A stretch of 9,045 nt of DNA from Planctomycetaceae bacterium. GTDB taxonomy: Bacteria > Planctomycetota > Planctomycetia > Pirellulales > Thermoguttaceae. The DNA lies in NCBI GenBank assembly GCA_004556055.1, contig SFIW01000055.1, positions 1 through 9,045 on the forward strand, given 5' to 3'. The notes beneath the pieces were generated by a model. The model saw only the letters and a list, made by a program, of their open reading frames with translations. It had not been told where the DNA came from and did no database searches. The position numbers and the translations under genes are program-made. Shown piece by piece: positions 1-6,294 of the stretch. Within the stretch, counting starts at the first letter, position 1. Each line of letters opens with the position of its first letter.

Positions 1-1413
1 GCGACCGCCGAGCCCCAAAACATTTCCGTTATCGACGAACTTCGTAATTTTCTCGGCTATCAGATCCGTTGCGTGGTGACGACGGCCAAAGAAATTGACG
101 TTGCGCTTGAACGTTACTACGCGACAGATCAGGGAGACAGCATCGAGTCGATCCTCTCCGATATGGAGAACGATAAGAATCTTCAAGAGTTAGTCGATCA
201 AGCTGGAACCATGGAAGACCTGACAAGCGTGGAGGCTCTTGCGGAAAGCGCCCCCGTGCGAAAACTCCTAAACATGGTTTTCCTCCTTGGAATTAAAGAT
301 CACGCAAGCGACCTTCACTTTGAACCTTTTGAAGACGAGTTTAAGATTCGTATTAAAGCGGACGGCACCTTGTACGAAATGGTGCCTCCGCCGCGACACC
401 TGGCGAACGCTATTACGACGCGTATTAAAGTGTTGGCCAACCTCGATATCGCGGAAAAACGACTTCCGCAAGACGGTCGTATTCGACTTATGGTCGCGGG
501 GAACCCCGTTGACTTCCGCGTTAGCGTTCTCCCCACGATGTTTGGCGAGAGCGTCGTATGCCGAATTCTTGACAAGTCTGTTATTTCGCTTGACTTGAAT
601 AACGTGGGTATGTCGCAAGACCTTATTCGCAAGTTCCGCGAAGTGATCGAGTTGCCAAACGGTATTATTCTCGTTACCGGACCGACGGGTTCTGGAAAGA
701 CGACAACTCTGTACGCGGCGCTCTCCGAATTAAACGTCATCACTGAAAAGCTCATGACGACGGAAGACCCGGTTGAGTATGAAATCGACGGGATCGTTCA
801 AATGCCGATCGACGCGGAAATCGGCAACACGTTCGCCCAATGCTTGCGTTCAATTCTACGACAAGACCCGGACAAAATCCTTGTCGGTGAGATTCGTGAC
901 CGCGAGACGGCGCAGATTGCCGTTCAAGCGTCTTTGACGGGACACTTGGTGTTCAGTACGTTGCACACGAACGACGCGCCGAGTACGATTACGCGTTTGA
1001 AGGATATGGGAATTCCTGAGTTCTTGATCACGGCGACGATACAGGCGATTTTGGCGCAGCGACTTGTTCGAAGAATTTGCAAAGAATGTCGTACCGAGAT
1101 CAAGCCGTCGGAAGAGCAACTCGCCGAACTCGGTTTGACTCCCGCCGACGTCGCCGGAAAGCGCTTTTATCAAGGCGCCGGTTGCGTGGCGTGCAACAAT
1201 ACCGGTTACAAAGGTCGAACGGCTATTCACGAATTCATGATTGTAAATGAAGAAATTCGAAATATTATTTTGCGCAACGGTTCTGTTGCCGAAATGCGCG
1301 AAGCGGCGTGTCGAAACGGTATGTTGACTCTTCGCGACGCCGGTATGGCGAAGGTCTACGAGGGGGTCACCACGATCGAGGAAGTTGTTCGCGAAACCGT
1401 TTTGGACGCGTAA
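1..1413 (+). CDS. gspE: Assembly ATPase, GspE/PilB family (5' partial)
   Basis: Cytoplasmic hexameric ATPase that powers pseudopilus or pilus assembly by acting on the GspF platform. The frame is open from base 1, so the start lies upstream; 470 residues are visible and about 100 are probably missing. The first ~40 codons resemble the end of the N-terminal T2SSE_N/MshEN domain. Counted in window codons, the catalytic domain has a complete Walker A, GPTGSGKTTT, at 227-236, an Asp box, TTEDPVE, at 253-259, a Walker B-like ILVGEIRD at 293-300, and a His box around TGHLVFSTLHTND (His 315 and 322). A tetracysteine zinc site, C-x2-C-x31-C-x2-C, sits at codons 360-398. All key residues are present, so the enzyme looks active. 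The GTG at 73 is internal to the domain and is not a real start. A PilB role in a type IV pilus is the alternative; the neighbouring pseudopilins favour a type II-like system. Confidence 0.95.
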   Translation, partial: ATAEPQNISVIDELRNFLGYQIRCVVTTAKEIDVALERYYATDQGDSIESILSDMENDKNLQELVDQAGTMEDLTSVEALAESAPVRKLLNMVFLLGIKDHASDLHFEPFEDEFKIRIKADGTLYEMVPPPRHLANAITTRIKVLANLDIAEKRLPQDGRIRLMVAGNPVDFRVSVLPTMFGESVVCRILDKSVISLDLNNVGMSQDLIRKFREVIELPNGIILVTGPTGSGKTTTLYAALSELNVITEKLMTTEDPVEYEIDGIVQMPIDAEIGNTFAQCLRSILRQDPDKILVGEIRDRETAQIAVQASLTGHLVFSTLHTNDAPSTITRLKDMGIPEFLITATIQAILAQRLVRRICKECRTEIKPSEEQLAELGLTPADVAGKRFYQGAGCVACNNTGYKGRTAIHEFMIVNEEIRNIILRNGSVAEMREAACRNGMLTLRDAGMAKVYEGVTTIEEVVRETVLDA

Positions 1414-1419
1414 TAATAG
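1411..1419 (+). other. Three tandem in-frame stop codons ending gspE
   Basis: The reading frame of the ATPase ends in TAA TAA TAG without interruption. The third stop runs directly into the left arm of the hairpin that follows. Confidence 0.9.
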
Positions 1420-1461
1420 CGCGAGGAGGAGGGAAGACCTTCCTCTTGGGCTGCGCGTTTT
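1419..1461 (+). terminator. Probable Rho-independent terminator after gspE
   Basis: A hairpin with a 10-bp stem, bases 1424-1433 (AGGAGGAGGG) against 1438-1447 (CCTTCCTCTT), contains two G-U pairs and an AAGA loop. It is extended by GCGC at 1419-1422 pairing with 1453-1456 across an internal loop, and is followed by a short TTTT at 1458-1461. The short T tract makes it less than ideal. Its place right behind the stops, and just before a promoter, supports a terminator. Confidence 0.6.
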
Positions 1462-1496
1462 GAATCGACAATTTATCAAGATTTTTAGGTAATCTG

Positions 1497-1525
1497 TTGA
1501 AAATATGCGCTTCTGTGTTTATACT
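1497..1525 (+). promoter_or_regulatory. Sigma-70-like promoter for the gspF-pseudopilin unit
   Basis: A -35 box TTGAAA (1497-1502) and a -10 box TATACT (1520-1525) are separated by exactly 17 bases, one mismatch each from the TTGACA and TATAAT consensus. Transcription would start near 1532. A 10-bp perfect palindrome, CTTTATAAAG (1524-1533), overlaps the -10 box and the predicted start and could be an operator. The call is by inspection; planctomycete promoters are less well characterised than those of E. coli. Confidence 0.6.
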
Positions 1526-1531
1526 TTATAA

Positions 1532-1736
1532 AGAGTGTGGTCGCAAAATACGACGGCGGAGCAGGCGACGTCGGTAGACGACCGCACCCCTGGCAACAGG
1601 TCGTTTGTGAGAATAAAACGCGTCTTTGTGCGATTAGTCGAGCCTCTTTTAGCGAGGTCGAGACTTTTGGCGGTGATTCATTCGCCGGTTCAAGGGCTCG
1701 TTGCCGTCGGTGTTTTTATATTCAGAAGGTATTTCC
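1532..1736 (+). promoter_or_regulatory. Long structured 5' leader of gspF
   Basis: About 205 bases separate the predicted transcription start from the gspF ATG, with no convincing gene. Three hairpins can be drawn: 1576-1583 with 1599-1606 (AGACGACC/GGTCGTTT); 1636-1665, with a CCTC/GAGG core and outer AGTC/GACT, followed by TTT; and 1669-1672 with 1683-1686 (GGCG/CGCC). The second is placed like a weak attenuator. Reading frames of about 70 codons exist here, but they lack family-like sequence and run into gspF in another frame. I did not recognise a known riboswitch; the conserved GEMM (cyclic di-GMP) core was not seen. Confidence 0.35.
1724..1730 (+). promoter_or_regulatory. Ribosome binding site that fixes the gspF start
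   Basis: AGAAGGT has its AAGG core at 1726-1729, 7 bases before the ATG at 1737. It selects this ATG over the in-frame TTG at 1701, which has no such site. Confidence 0.75.
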
Positions 1737-3068
1737 ATGCCGAAGTTTAAAGTAGAGGCGGTAGACGCCGCAGGTAAAGGCTTTACCGATATTATTGAGG
1801 CGTCGACCGAAGAGGAAGTAACCGCAACGCTTAAAGAGAGCGGGTACATGGTTACCAAAATCGCTCTCCATAAGGATCGTCAGGCGGCGAAGAAGAAGGG
1901 TAATCGCGCCAATATGAAGACCTTCACCTTCGGTAGAGTTAAACCGAAGATTTTGCGCGACTTTACTCGTAACCTCTCTATCCTTCAAGACGCTGGTTTG
2001 CCTATTTTAAGAAGCTTAAATATTCTGCAAACCCAGTCGAAACCTGGTCCTCTGCGCAACTGTTTAATCGACGTTTGCGCCGAGATTGAATCGGGCTCCA
2101 GTTTGTCTGAAGCGATGGCCAAATGCCCCAAGGCCTTCAGCCGTCTTTATATCAACATGATTAAGGCGGGTGAGGCAGGCGGCGCGTTGGAAGTCATTCT
2201 ACAGCGTCTGGCCGAATTCCTCGAACGATCGGAACAGTTGAAAGCGAAGATTAAGTCGGCAATGACCTACCCGGTCTCCGTTCTTTTCTTTGCCTGCGGT
2301 ATCATGATCTTCATCATGACGAGCATCGTGCCAAAATTCGAGGAAATCTTCGCGGACTTTGATACGGAGCTTCCCGCCCTTACTTTGTGGCTCATGAAGA
2401 CTTCGCACATGATTATGACCTATTGGTACCTCATTCCCGGTCTACCTTTAGGAGTCTTTCTCTTTATAAAAATTACGACGAGCTTCTCCTACATGAGGTA
2501 CGGATGGCACTTGTTCCTGTTGCGGTGCCCTATCTTTGGCCCTCTTATTGAAAAGACGGTCGTTGCGCGTACGACGCGTACTCTCGGTACTCTGGTTCAA
2601 TCGGGCGTTCCGATTTTGGAAGCTCTCCACATTACGAAGGAAACCTCCGACAACGCAGTCTTTGAGAAGATGTATCAGAAGATTCTCGATGCGATTCGCG
2701 AAGGGGATACGATTGCCAACCCGATGAAGCAACATTCCCGTCCGGGCTTTCATCCGGCGTGCCTGTTTTATTTCTTTTGCTTCTTAGGAGGTCCTATCGG
2801 ATGCCTTCTGTATATGACGAAGATTCAGAATAAGATTTTGGGCGACATCGTCGTGAACATGGTTGACGTAGGTGAAGAGACGGGCGAACTTGACGCAATG
2901 CTTTATAAAGTTGCCGACGTATTCGACGAAGAAGTGGCCGTCGCGACCGACGCGCTTATGAGTATGATCGAGCCTTTGTTGGTTATGTTCCTCGGCGGTA
3001 TGGTCGGTACCATCGTTATCGCGCTCTTTTTGCCAATGATTAAGCTCATCGAAAGCCTCTCTGGGTGA
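1737..3068 (+). CDS. gspF: Inner-membrane platform protein, GspF/PilC family
   Basis: Polytopic inner-membrane protein that couples the GspE ATPase to insertion of pseudopilins into the filament; 443 residues. The ATG at 1737 gives the family-typical beginning MPKFKVEAVDAAG and has a good ribosome binding site; the upstream TTG adds 12 atypical residues. Two T2SSF domains are visible. The first carries MIKAGEAGGALEVIL and is followed by a membrane helix near residues 179-197; a second helix lies near 225-247. The second domain carries VDVGEETGELDAML, and a third helix lies near 412-438. Oddly, a hydrophobic stretch at about 341-360, centred on FLGGPIG, interrupts the second domain just before the VDVGEETG motif, where classical proteins are compact. 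It lies downstream of its own promoter and ahead of the pseudopilin genes. A PilC-type role cannot be excluded. Confidence 0.93.
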   Translation: MPKFKVEAVDAAGKGFTDIIEASTEEEVTATLKESGYMVTKIALHKDRQAAKKKGNRANMKTFTFGRVKPKILRDFTRNLSILQDAGLPILRSLNILQTQSKPGPLRNCLIDVCAEIESGSSLSEAMAKCPKAFSRLYINMIKAGEAGGALEVILQRLAEFLERSEQLKAKIKSAMTYPVSVLFFACGIMIFIMTSIVPKFEEIFADFDTELPALTLWLMKTSHMIMTYWYLIPGLPLGVFLFIKITTSFSYMRYGWHLFLLRCPIFGPLIEKTVVARTTRTLGTLVQSGVPILEALHITKETSDNAVFEKMYQKILDAIREGDTIANPMKQHSRPGFHPACLFYFFCFLGGPIGCLLYMTKIQNKILGDIVVNMVDVGEETGELDAMLYKVADVFDEEVAVATDALMSMIEPLLVMFLGGMVGTIVIALFLPMIKLIESLSG

Positions 3069-3124
3069 TATTCGATCCTTTGGAACTTTTTGCCGATATG
3101 CGTTTCTAATAATACAGAAGCATA

Positions 3125-3174
3125 AAATGGGCAAATTGGATTGATTTCGTAACAAAATTTCCATTTGAGTTTTT
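3125..3174 (+). terminator. AT-rich intercistronic hairpin, possible weak terminator
   Basis: Within the 131-base gap after gspF, AAATGG (3125-3130) pairs with CCATTT (3161-3166) and AAATT (3133-3137) with AATTT (3156-3160), separated by a 2-base bulge. TTTTT follows at 3170-3174. The stem is AT-rich and the loop is 18 bases, so any termination would be partial; it might also separate transcript segments. No convincing promoter was seen in this gap. Confidence 0.25.
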
Positions 3175-3199
3175 ATTCCGGTTGGAGTTTCGGGTGATT

Positions 3200-4084
3200 A
3201 TGCGAAGAAACGTTCCCTCGTCGGTTGAGCGCGGCGGTTTTACTCTTGTTGAAGTATTGATAGCCGTCGCTATTATCGCCCTGTTGGCAGGGGTGGTTCT
3301 CGTTTCGCTTCGGGGCGCAAGGGGCTTTGCGGAAGCCGCTCTTGTACGAAATCGTCTGGACGACGTTTCCAAAGCTTTGGAGATATACAAACAGCGTTAT
3401 GGCGAGTATCCGCCAGACGTATGCGCTACCGACGCCCAGATTAAACGTCATATTTTGAAACGTTGGCCCAACGCCCTCAAGTCGGGTAGAACCGACGATA
3501 TGGTGGCGATCGCTCGGCAGTCTATGGAGAGCGCTCCTGGCGGAACCCTTTTGTTCTGGCTTGCCGGAATGGACGGAGAGGGTTTTTTTGCCGACGATCG
3601 GGATCCGATTGCGATCGTTGACCCTACGAACGAAGACGAACCGCGAGAAGTTCCGTTGATCGATTTAACTCTCGATACCGATGGGAAAAATGGCGGCAAC
3701 TGGAATCCTGACCTTGGGATCATGTGCAATAACATGCCGATCATTTATTTCCGTAGCGAGGGGAAAGACGCTGACTATTACGGAATGAAGGAGTATCCGA
3801 CCGCTCGATTTGGAGACGCCGCTCCTTATATGAATAACGGTCGCTGGTACAATCCCGATTCTTTCCAGTTGATTTATCCAGGGGAAGACGGAACTTTTGG
3901 ACATTGTCCGTTTGAAGACGACGACGAAGGGGAAGGCGATCACGATCATCATGATCATCACGGTGAAGACATGGGGATCGATCATGCTCGAGATTTAAAG
4001 ACAAAGAACGGCGTTGAACTTCCAGATCACGATAATATTACGAACTTTACTGACGGCGCCACCCTTGATTCACAGATGGAGTGA
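3200..4084 (+). CDS. GspG-like pseudopilin with His/Asp-rich loop
   Basis: A secreted pseudopilin, inferred to be a subunit of the periplasmic filament; 294 residues, about twice a classical GspG. The class III signal peptide is cut after Gly13, giving F at +1 and E at +5 (GG|FTLVEVLIAV), followed by a hydrophobic helix to about residue 37. The globular part begins with a GspG-like helix and the motif YGEYPPD, then KRWP. It has a GEDGTFG segment like the calcium-site end of GspG and finishes with DHDNITNF. Residues 239-263 are unusually rich in Asp, Glu and His (core HDHHDHH), suggesting metal binding. It is a paralog of the gene at 5198. GGAG at 3184-3187 lies 12 bases before this ATG but only 6 before an in-frame GTG at 3194, so the true start may be two codons earlier. 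Confidence 0.88.
   Translation: MRRNVPSSVERGGFTLVEVLIAVAIIALLAGVVLVSLRGARGFAEAALVRNRLDDVSKALEIYKQRYGEYPPDVCATDAQIKRHILKRWPNALKSGRTDDMVAIARQSMESAPGGTLLFWLAGMDGEGFFADDRDPIAIVDPTNEDEPREVPLIDLTLDTDGKNGGNWNPDLGIMCNNMPIIYFRSEGKDADYYGMKEYPTARFGDAAPYMNNGRWYNPDSFQLIYPGEDGTFGHCPFEDDDEGEGDHDHHDHHGEDMGIDHARDLKTKNGVELPDHDNITNFTDGATLDSQME
3914..3985 (+). other. Acidic and His-rich coding segment
   Basis: These codons encode an acidic run followed by HDHHDHH and further Glu, Asp and His residues. At DNA level the stretch is built from repeated GATCA-type units, as if grown by simple-repeat expansion. The aligned region of the paralog at 5198 has no such run. Confidence 0.75.
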
Positions 4085-4134
4085 TCCATTGGGGCGGCGG
4101 TTTATCGGCATGAATAAAATTCCAAGCGAGTACA

Positions 4135-4138
4135 GAGG
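4135..4138 (+). promoter_or_regulatory. Ribosome binding site of the second GspG-like gene
   Basis: GAGG in the context AGAGGA, 6 bases before the ATG at 4145. The 60 bases from 4085 to 4144 otherwise show no clear signal. Confidence 0.6.
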
Positions 4139-4144
4139 ACGCCA

Positions 4145-5191
4145 ATGAAACAGTGCTATTGTAGAGAACGCAGGCGCGCGTTACCAGGGGTCTGTCGTGA
4201 GCGCTCGGGTTTTACTCTTGTCGAGTTGATGACTGTTATTGCGATCATTGGGCTTCTTAGCGCCTTCTCGGTTACTATTGTGCGTTCCTCAATTGAAAGC
4301 GCTAAGGAAACGCAGACAAGAACGACGATCGCAAAAATCGATAATGTCCTTACGACTGCATACGAAAAGTATCAGTACCGTCGCGTCGATTTGACGAACT
4401 ATTATCGGAAATATTCGACGAACCGAACGTTAGCGGAGAAAACGGAGTATCGAATTGGCAAGTTGAGAGACAAGCTTCGATGCGATTTTCCGTGTACTCC
4501 TGAAGAGTTGGGATTTTCTTCTGTTGAAAGGTTTGAGAATGGATCGGGCCTTCTGAAGTACACGCCGATTCAGGCGGCGATTGCTTCGGCTGTCAGTACG
4601 GCGACTGCTAACGGAACCTTGAGTTCCTTGCCTTATAAGGAGGAATCTCCTGCAGGGACTGTTGAGTATCGTTTCATCGCCAATGCCGAGCTTCTTTACC
4701 TAGTGATTATGAACGCAGAGCCTGAGGCAAGATCACTATTCTCTGAGAGGGAAGTTGCGGACGTTGACGGAAATGGGTTGAAGGAGTTTGTCGACGGCTG
4801 GGGAAAGCCGATCTGTTGGATGCGCTGGGCTCCTTCATTGCCTAGGAGCGATCGACAGCCTTCTATTGATAGCATAAGGAGTCAGATTGCCGCAAATGGC
4901 GTTCCGAACAGGTATGACGCCGATCCTTTTGATCCTTTGGGATTGGGATACGGAGGCGAAGTGGGATGGTTCCTCGTACCTTATGTCTTTTCCGCTGGAT
5001 CAGACGGTCTCTATGGGTTGAATATGCCTGGAATGGATGGTGATACGAACTGGACGAATGTTGAATTTGTAAATGATCCATTCGCAGGTTGTAGCGCTAG
5101 TAGTTGGGCCCCGAGCGGATACGCTCTTGTTGGTCAAGAGATCAATACGTCTTACAAAGATAATATCGATAATCACACATTAGTAAGGTAA
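4145..5191 (+). CDS. GspG-like pseudopilin with EF-hand-like loop
   Basis: A large pseudopilin of 348 residues, inferred to be a filament subunit in the periplasm. The leader is 22 residues, rich in Arg and with three Cys, which is long and unusual; cleavage after Gly22 gives SG|FTLVELMTVIAIIGLL with Glu at +5. After the helix there is a charged, helical-looking region, then a motif common in planctomycete-type pseudopilins, KEFVDGWGKPICWMRW. Just before and overlapping it, DVDGNGLKEFVD (residues 206-217) fits an EF-hand or dockerin-type calcium loop. Near the C-terminus are FSAGSDGLYGL, like the DG-containing end of GspG, and DNIDNHTL. It lies between two genes that are closer to each other than to it. 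A specific role within the filament cannot be assigned. Confidence 0.87.
   Translation: MKQCYCRERRRALPGVCRERSGFTLVELMTVIAIIGLLSAFSVTIVRSSIESAKETQTRTTIAKIDNVLTTAYEKYQYRRVDLTNYYRKYSTNRTLAEKTEYRIGKLRDKLRCDFPCTPEELGFSSVERFENGSGLLKYTPIQAAIASAVSTATANGTLSSLPYKEESPAGTVEYRFIANAELLYLVIMNAEPEARSLFSEREVADVDGNGLKEFVDGWGKPICWMRWAPSLPRSDRQPSIDSIRSQIAANGVPNRYDADPFDPLGLGYGGEVGWFLVPYVFSAGSDGLYGLNMPGMDGDTNWTNVEFVNDPFAGCSASSWAPSGYALVGQEINTSYKDNIDNHTLVR
5185..5188 (+). promoter_or_regulatory. Ribosome binding site inside the end of the preceding gene
   Basis: AAGG (in TAAGGT) lies in the last codons of the gene ending at 5191, 9 bases before the ATG at 5198. The upstream gene ends in a double TAA TAA. This arrangement suggests translational coupling. 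Confidence 0.5.
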
Positions 5192-5197
5192 TAACTT

Positions 5198-6238
5198 ATG
5201 AGAAAGCATAGACGACAAACCCAGAAGGGATTTACGCTGCTTGAAGTCCTGATCGTCATTGTGATTATCGGACTCTTGGGAGGAATGACGACAACCGTCA
5301 TCGTGAGCGCACGACGTTCAGTCAGTAACTCTTTGATTTCGACGCAGATGGCTCAACTTTCTATCGCCTTGGACGAGTACAAAAATCGCTTTGGCGAGTA
5401 TCCGCCCGACTTTAGCGATCCCGACGCCGTGATGCGTCATGTACATAAGCGTTGGCCGCGTTACTCTTGCGATACCTATGCGGACTTTTTAGAAGATATT
5501 CGTTTGGGTTGTCTCCTTTCTAGTCAGGAGTGGGGCAGAAACGACGTCGCAAATTCCTCCAATGGATTTGGCGGTTCTCACTGGTGGTCGATTAGAAGTC
5601 ATGTTTCGGCTTTGGTTTTCTGGTTGGGTGGTCTACCAGACAAAAATGGCGTTCCGAGCGGTTTTTACGCCACCCCTAAATATCCCTTGGGCGTGGTGAA
5701 TCATAGCGAGCCGATCGCTAGACCAGGTCGCGCTAAGAGGGAAGCTCCTTTCTTTGCTTTCGAAAGAAAGTTTATGGGCGCATACCAATCTGATCCTTTT
5801 GACGCCCCTGTGGTCGGCGACGAAACCAATAATTGGCTTTATTATCCCGTTGACTCAGAAGAAGCGTGGAATGCCTCTGAGAACGCCTACCTCTATGTTC
5901 CTGCCTTTTGTCAGGGCGAATACCCAATCGTTTACTTTAAACCGACGACTCGAAAGCCTTATGACGCAAAATGTTTTTACCTTGCGGAGGGAGCGAGCGG
6001 CGGAGTCATAACTTGCGCTGTTCCATATTCGCAGGCGGACGGAACCCCTTATGAGGAAAAACGTTTCCAACTTGTTCATCCAGGCGCCGACGGTATGTTT
6101 AGCGCCGACAGGGGCGGCGTTGATCCCTCAGCCGAGCTCCGTCGTTGTCCAGTGAACGGTGCGAATCTCGACATTGAAGATAATGACAACCTGACAAATT
6201 TCGTGGAGAATGGAACGATCGAGTCCATTCACGAATGA
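5198..6238 (+). CDS. GspG-like pseudopilin, paralog of the gene at 3200
   Basis: A pseudopilin of 346 residues, inferred to be a filament subunit. The short basic leader is cut after Gly11: KG|FTLLEVLIVIVIIGLLGG, with Phe at +1 and Glu at +5. It shares with the gene at 3200, in the same order, FGEYPPD, HKRWP, a FWLGGLP segment, PIVYFK, FQLVHPGADG, and the C-terminal DNDNLTNF. It therefore looks like a product of duplication, though it has diverged and lacks the His/Asp-rich loop. Its ATG is 6 bases after the end of the preceding gene, so the two are very likely co-translated. It is about twice the length of a classical GspG; what the extra region does is not evident. Confidence 0.88.
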   Translation: MRKHRRQTQKGFTLLEVLIVIVIIGLLGGMTTTVIVSARRSVSNSLISTQMAQLSIALDEYKNRFGEYPPDFSDPDAVMRHVHKRWPRYSCDTYADFLEDIRLGCLLSSQEWGRNDVANSSNGFGGSHWWSIRSHVSALVFWLGGLPDKNGVPSGFYATPKYPLGVVNHSEPIARPGRAKREAPFFAFERKFMGAYQSDPFDAPVVGDETNNWLYYPVDSEEAWNASENAYLYVPAFCQGEYPIVYFKPTTRKPYDAKCFYLAEGASGGVITCAVPYSQADGTPYEEKRFQLVHPGADGMFSADRGGVDPSAELRRCPVNGANLDIEDNDNLTNFVENGTIESIHE

Positions 6239-6284
6239 AATTTCTCAAGACCGGCTCTATTACTAGTTGTGTATGATTTGGCAT

Positions 6285-6288
6285 GGAG
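6285..6288 (+). promoter_or_regulatory. Ribosome binding site that decides the GspH-like start
   Basis: GGAG ends 6 bases before the ATG at 6295. It overlaps an upstream in-frame ATG at 6283 that has no site of its own, which makes 6295 the better start. Confidence 0.6.
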
Positions 6289-6294
6289 ACAACG

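Noticed and set aside
73..1413. GTG at 73 as the start of the ATPase
   Set aside because: The frame is open back to base 1, and the upstream codons encode the conserved end of the N-terminal domain, so the gene starts before the window.
856..1479. 207-codon open frame on the minus strand
   Set aside because: It lies opposite the conserved ATPase domain and the terminator, and its translation is Arg-rich with no recognisable family, as expected of an antisense shadow.
1701..1736. TTG at 1701 as the start of gspF
   Set aside because: It lacks a ribosome binding site and adds 12 residues before the family-typical MPKFKVEA beginning, which has AAGG 7 bases upstream.
1535..1755. Two overlapping ~70-codon frames in the gspF leader
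   Set aside because: They overlap each other and the gspF start in other frames, with no ribosome binding site or protein-like composition.
3182..3199. TTG at 3182 as the start of the first pseudopilin
   Set aside because: Its own codon overlaps the only GGAG. Later starts at 3194 or 3200 fit that site and give a normal signal peptide.
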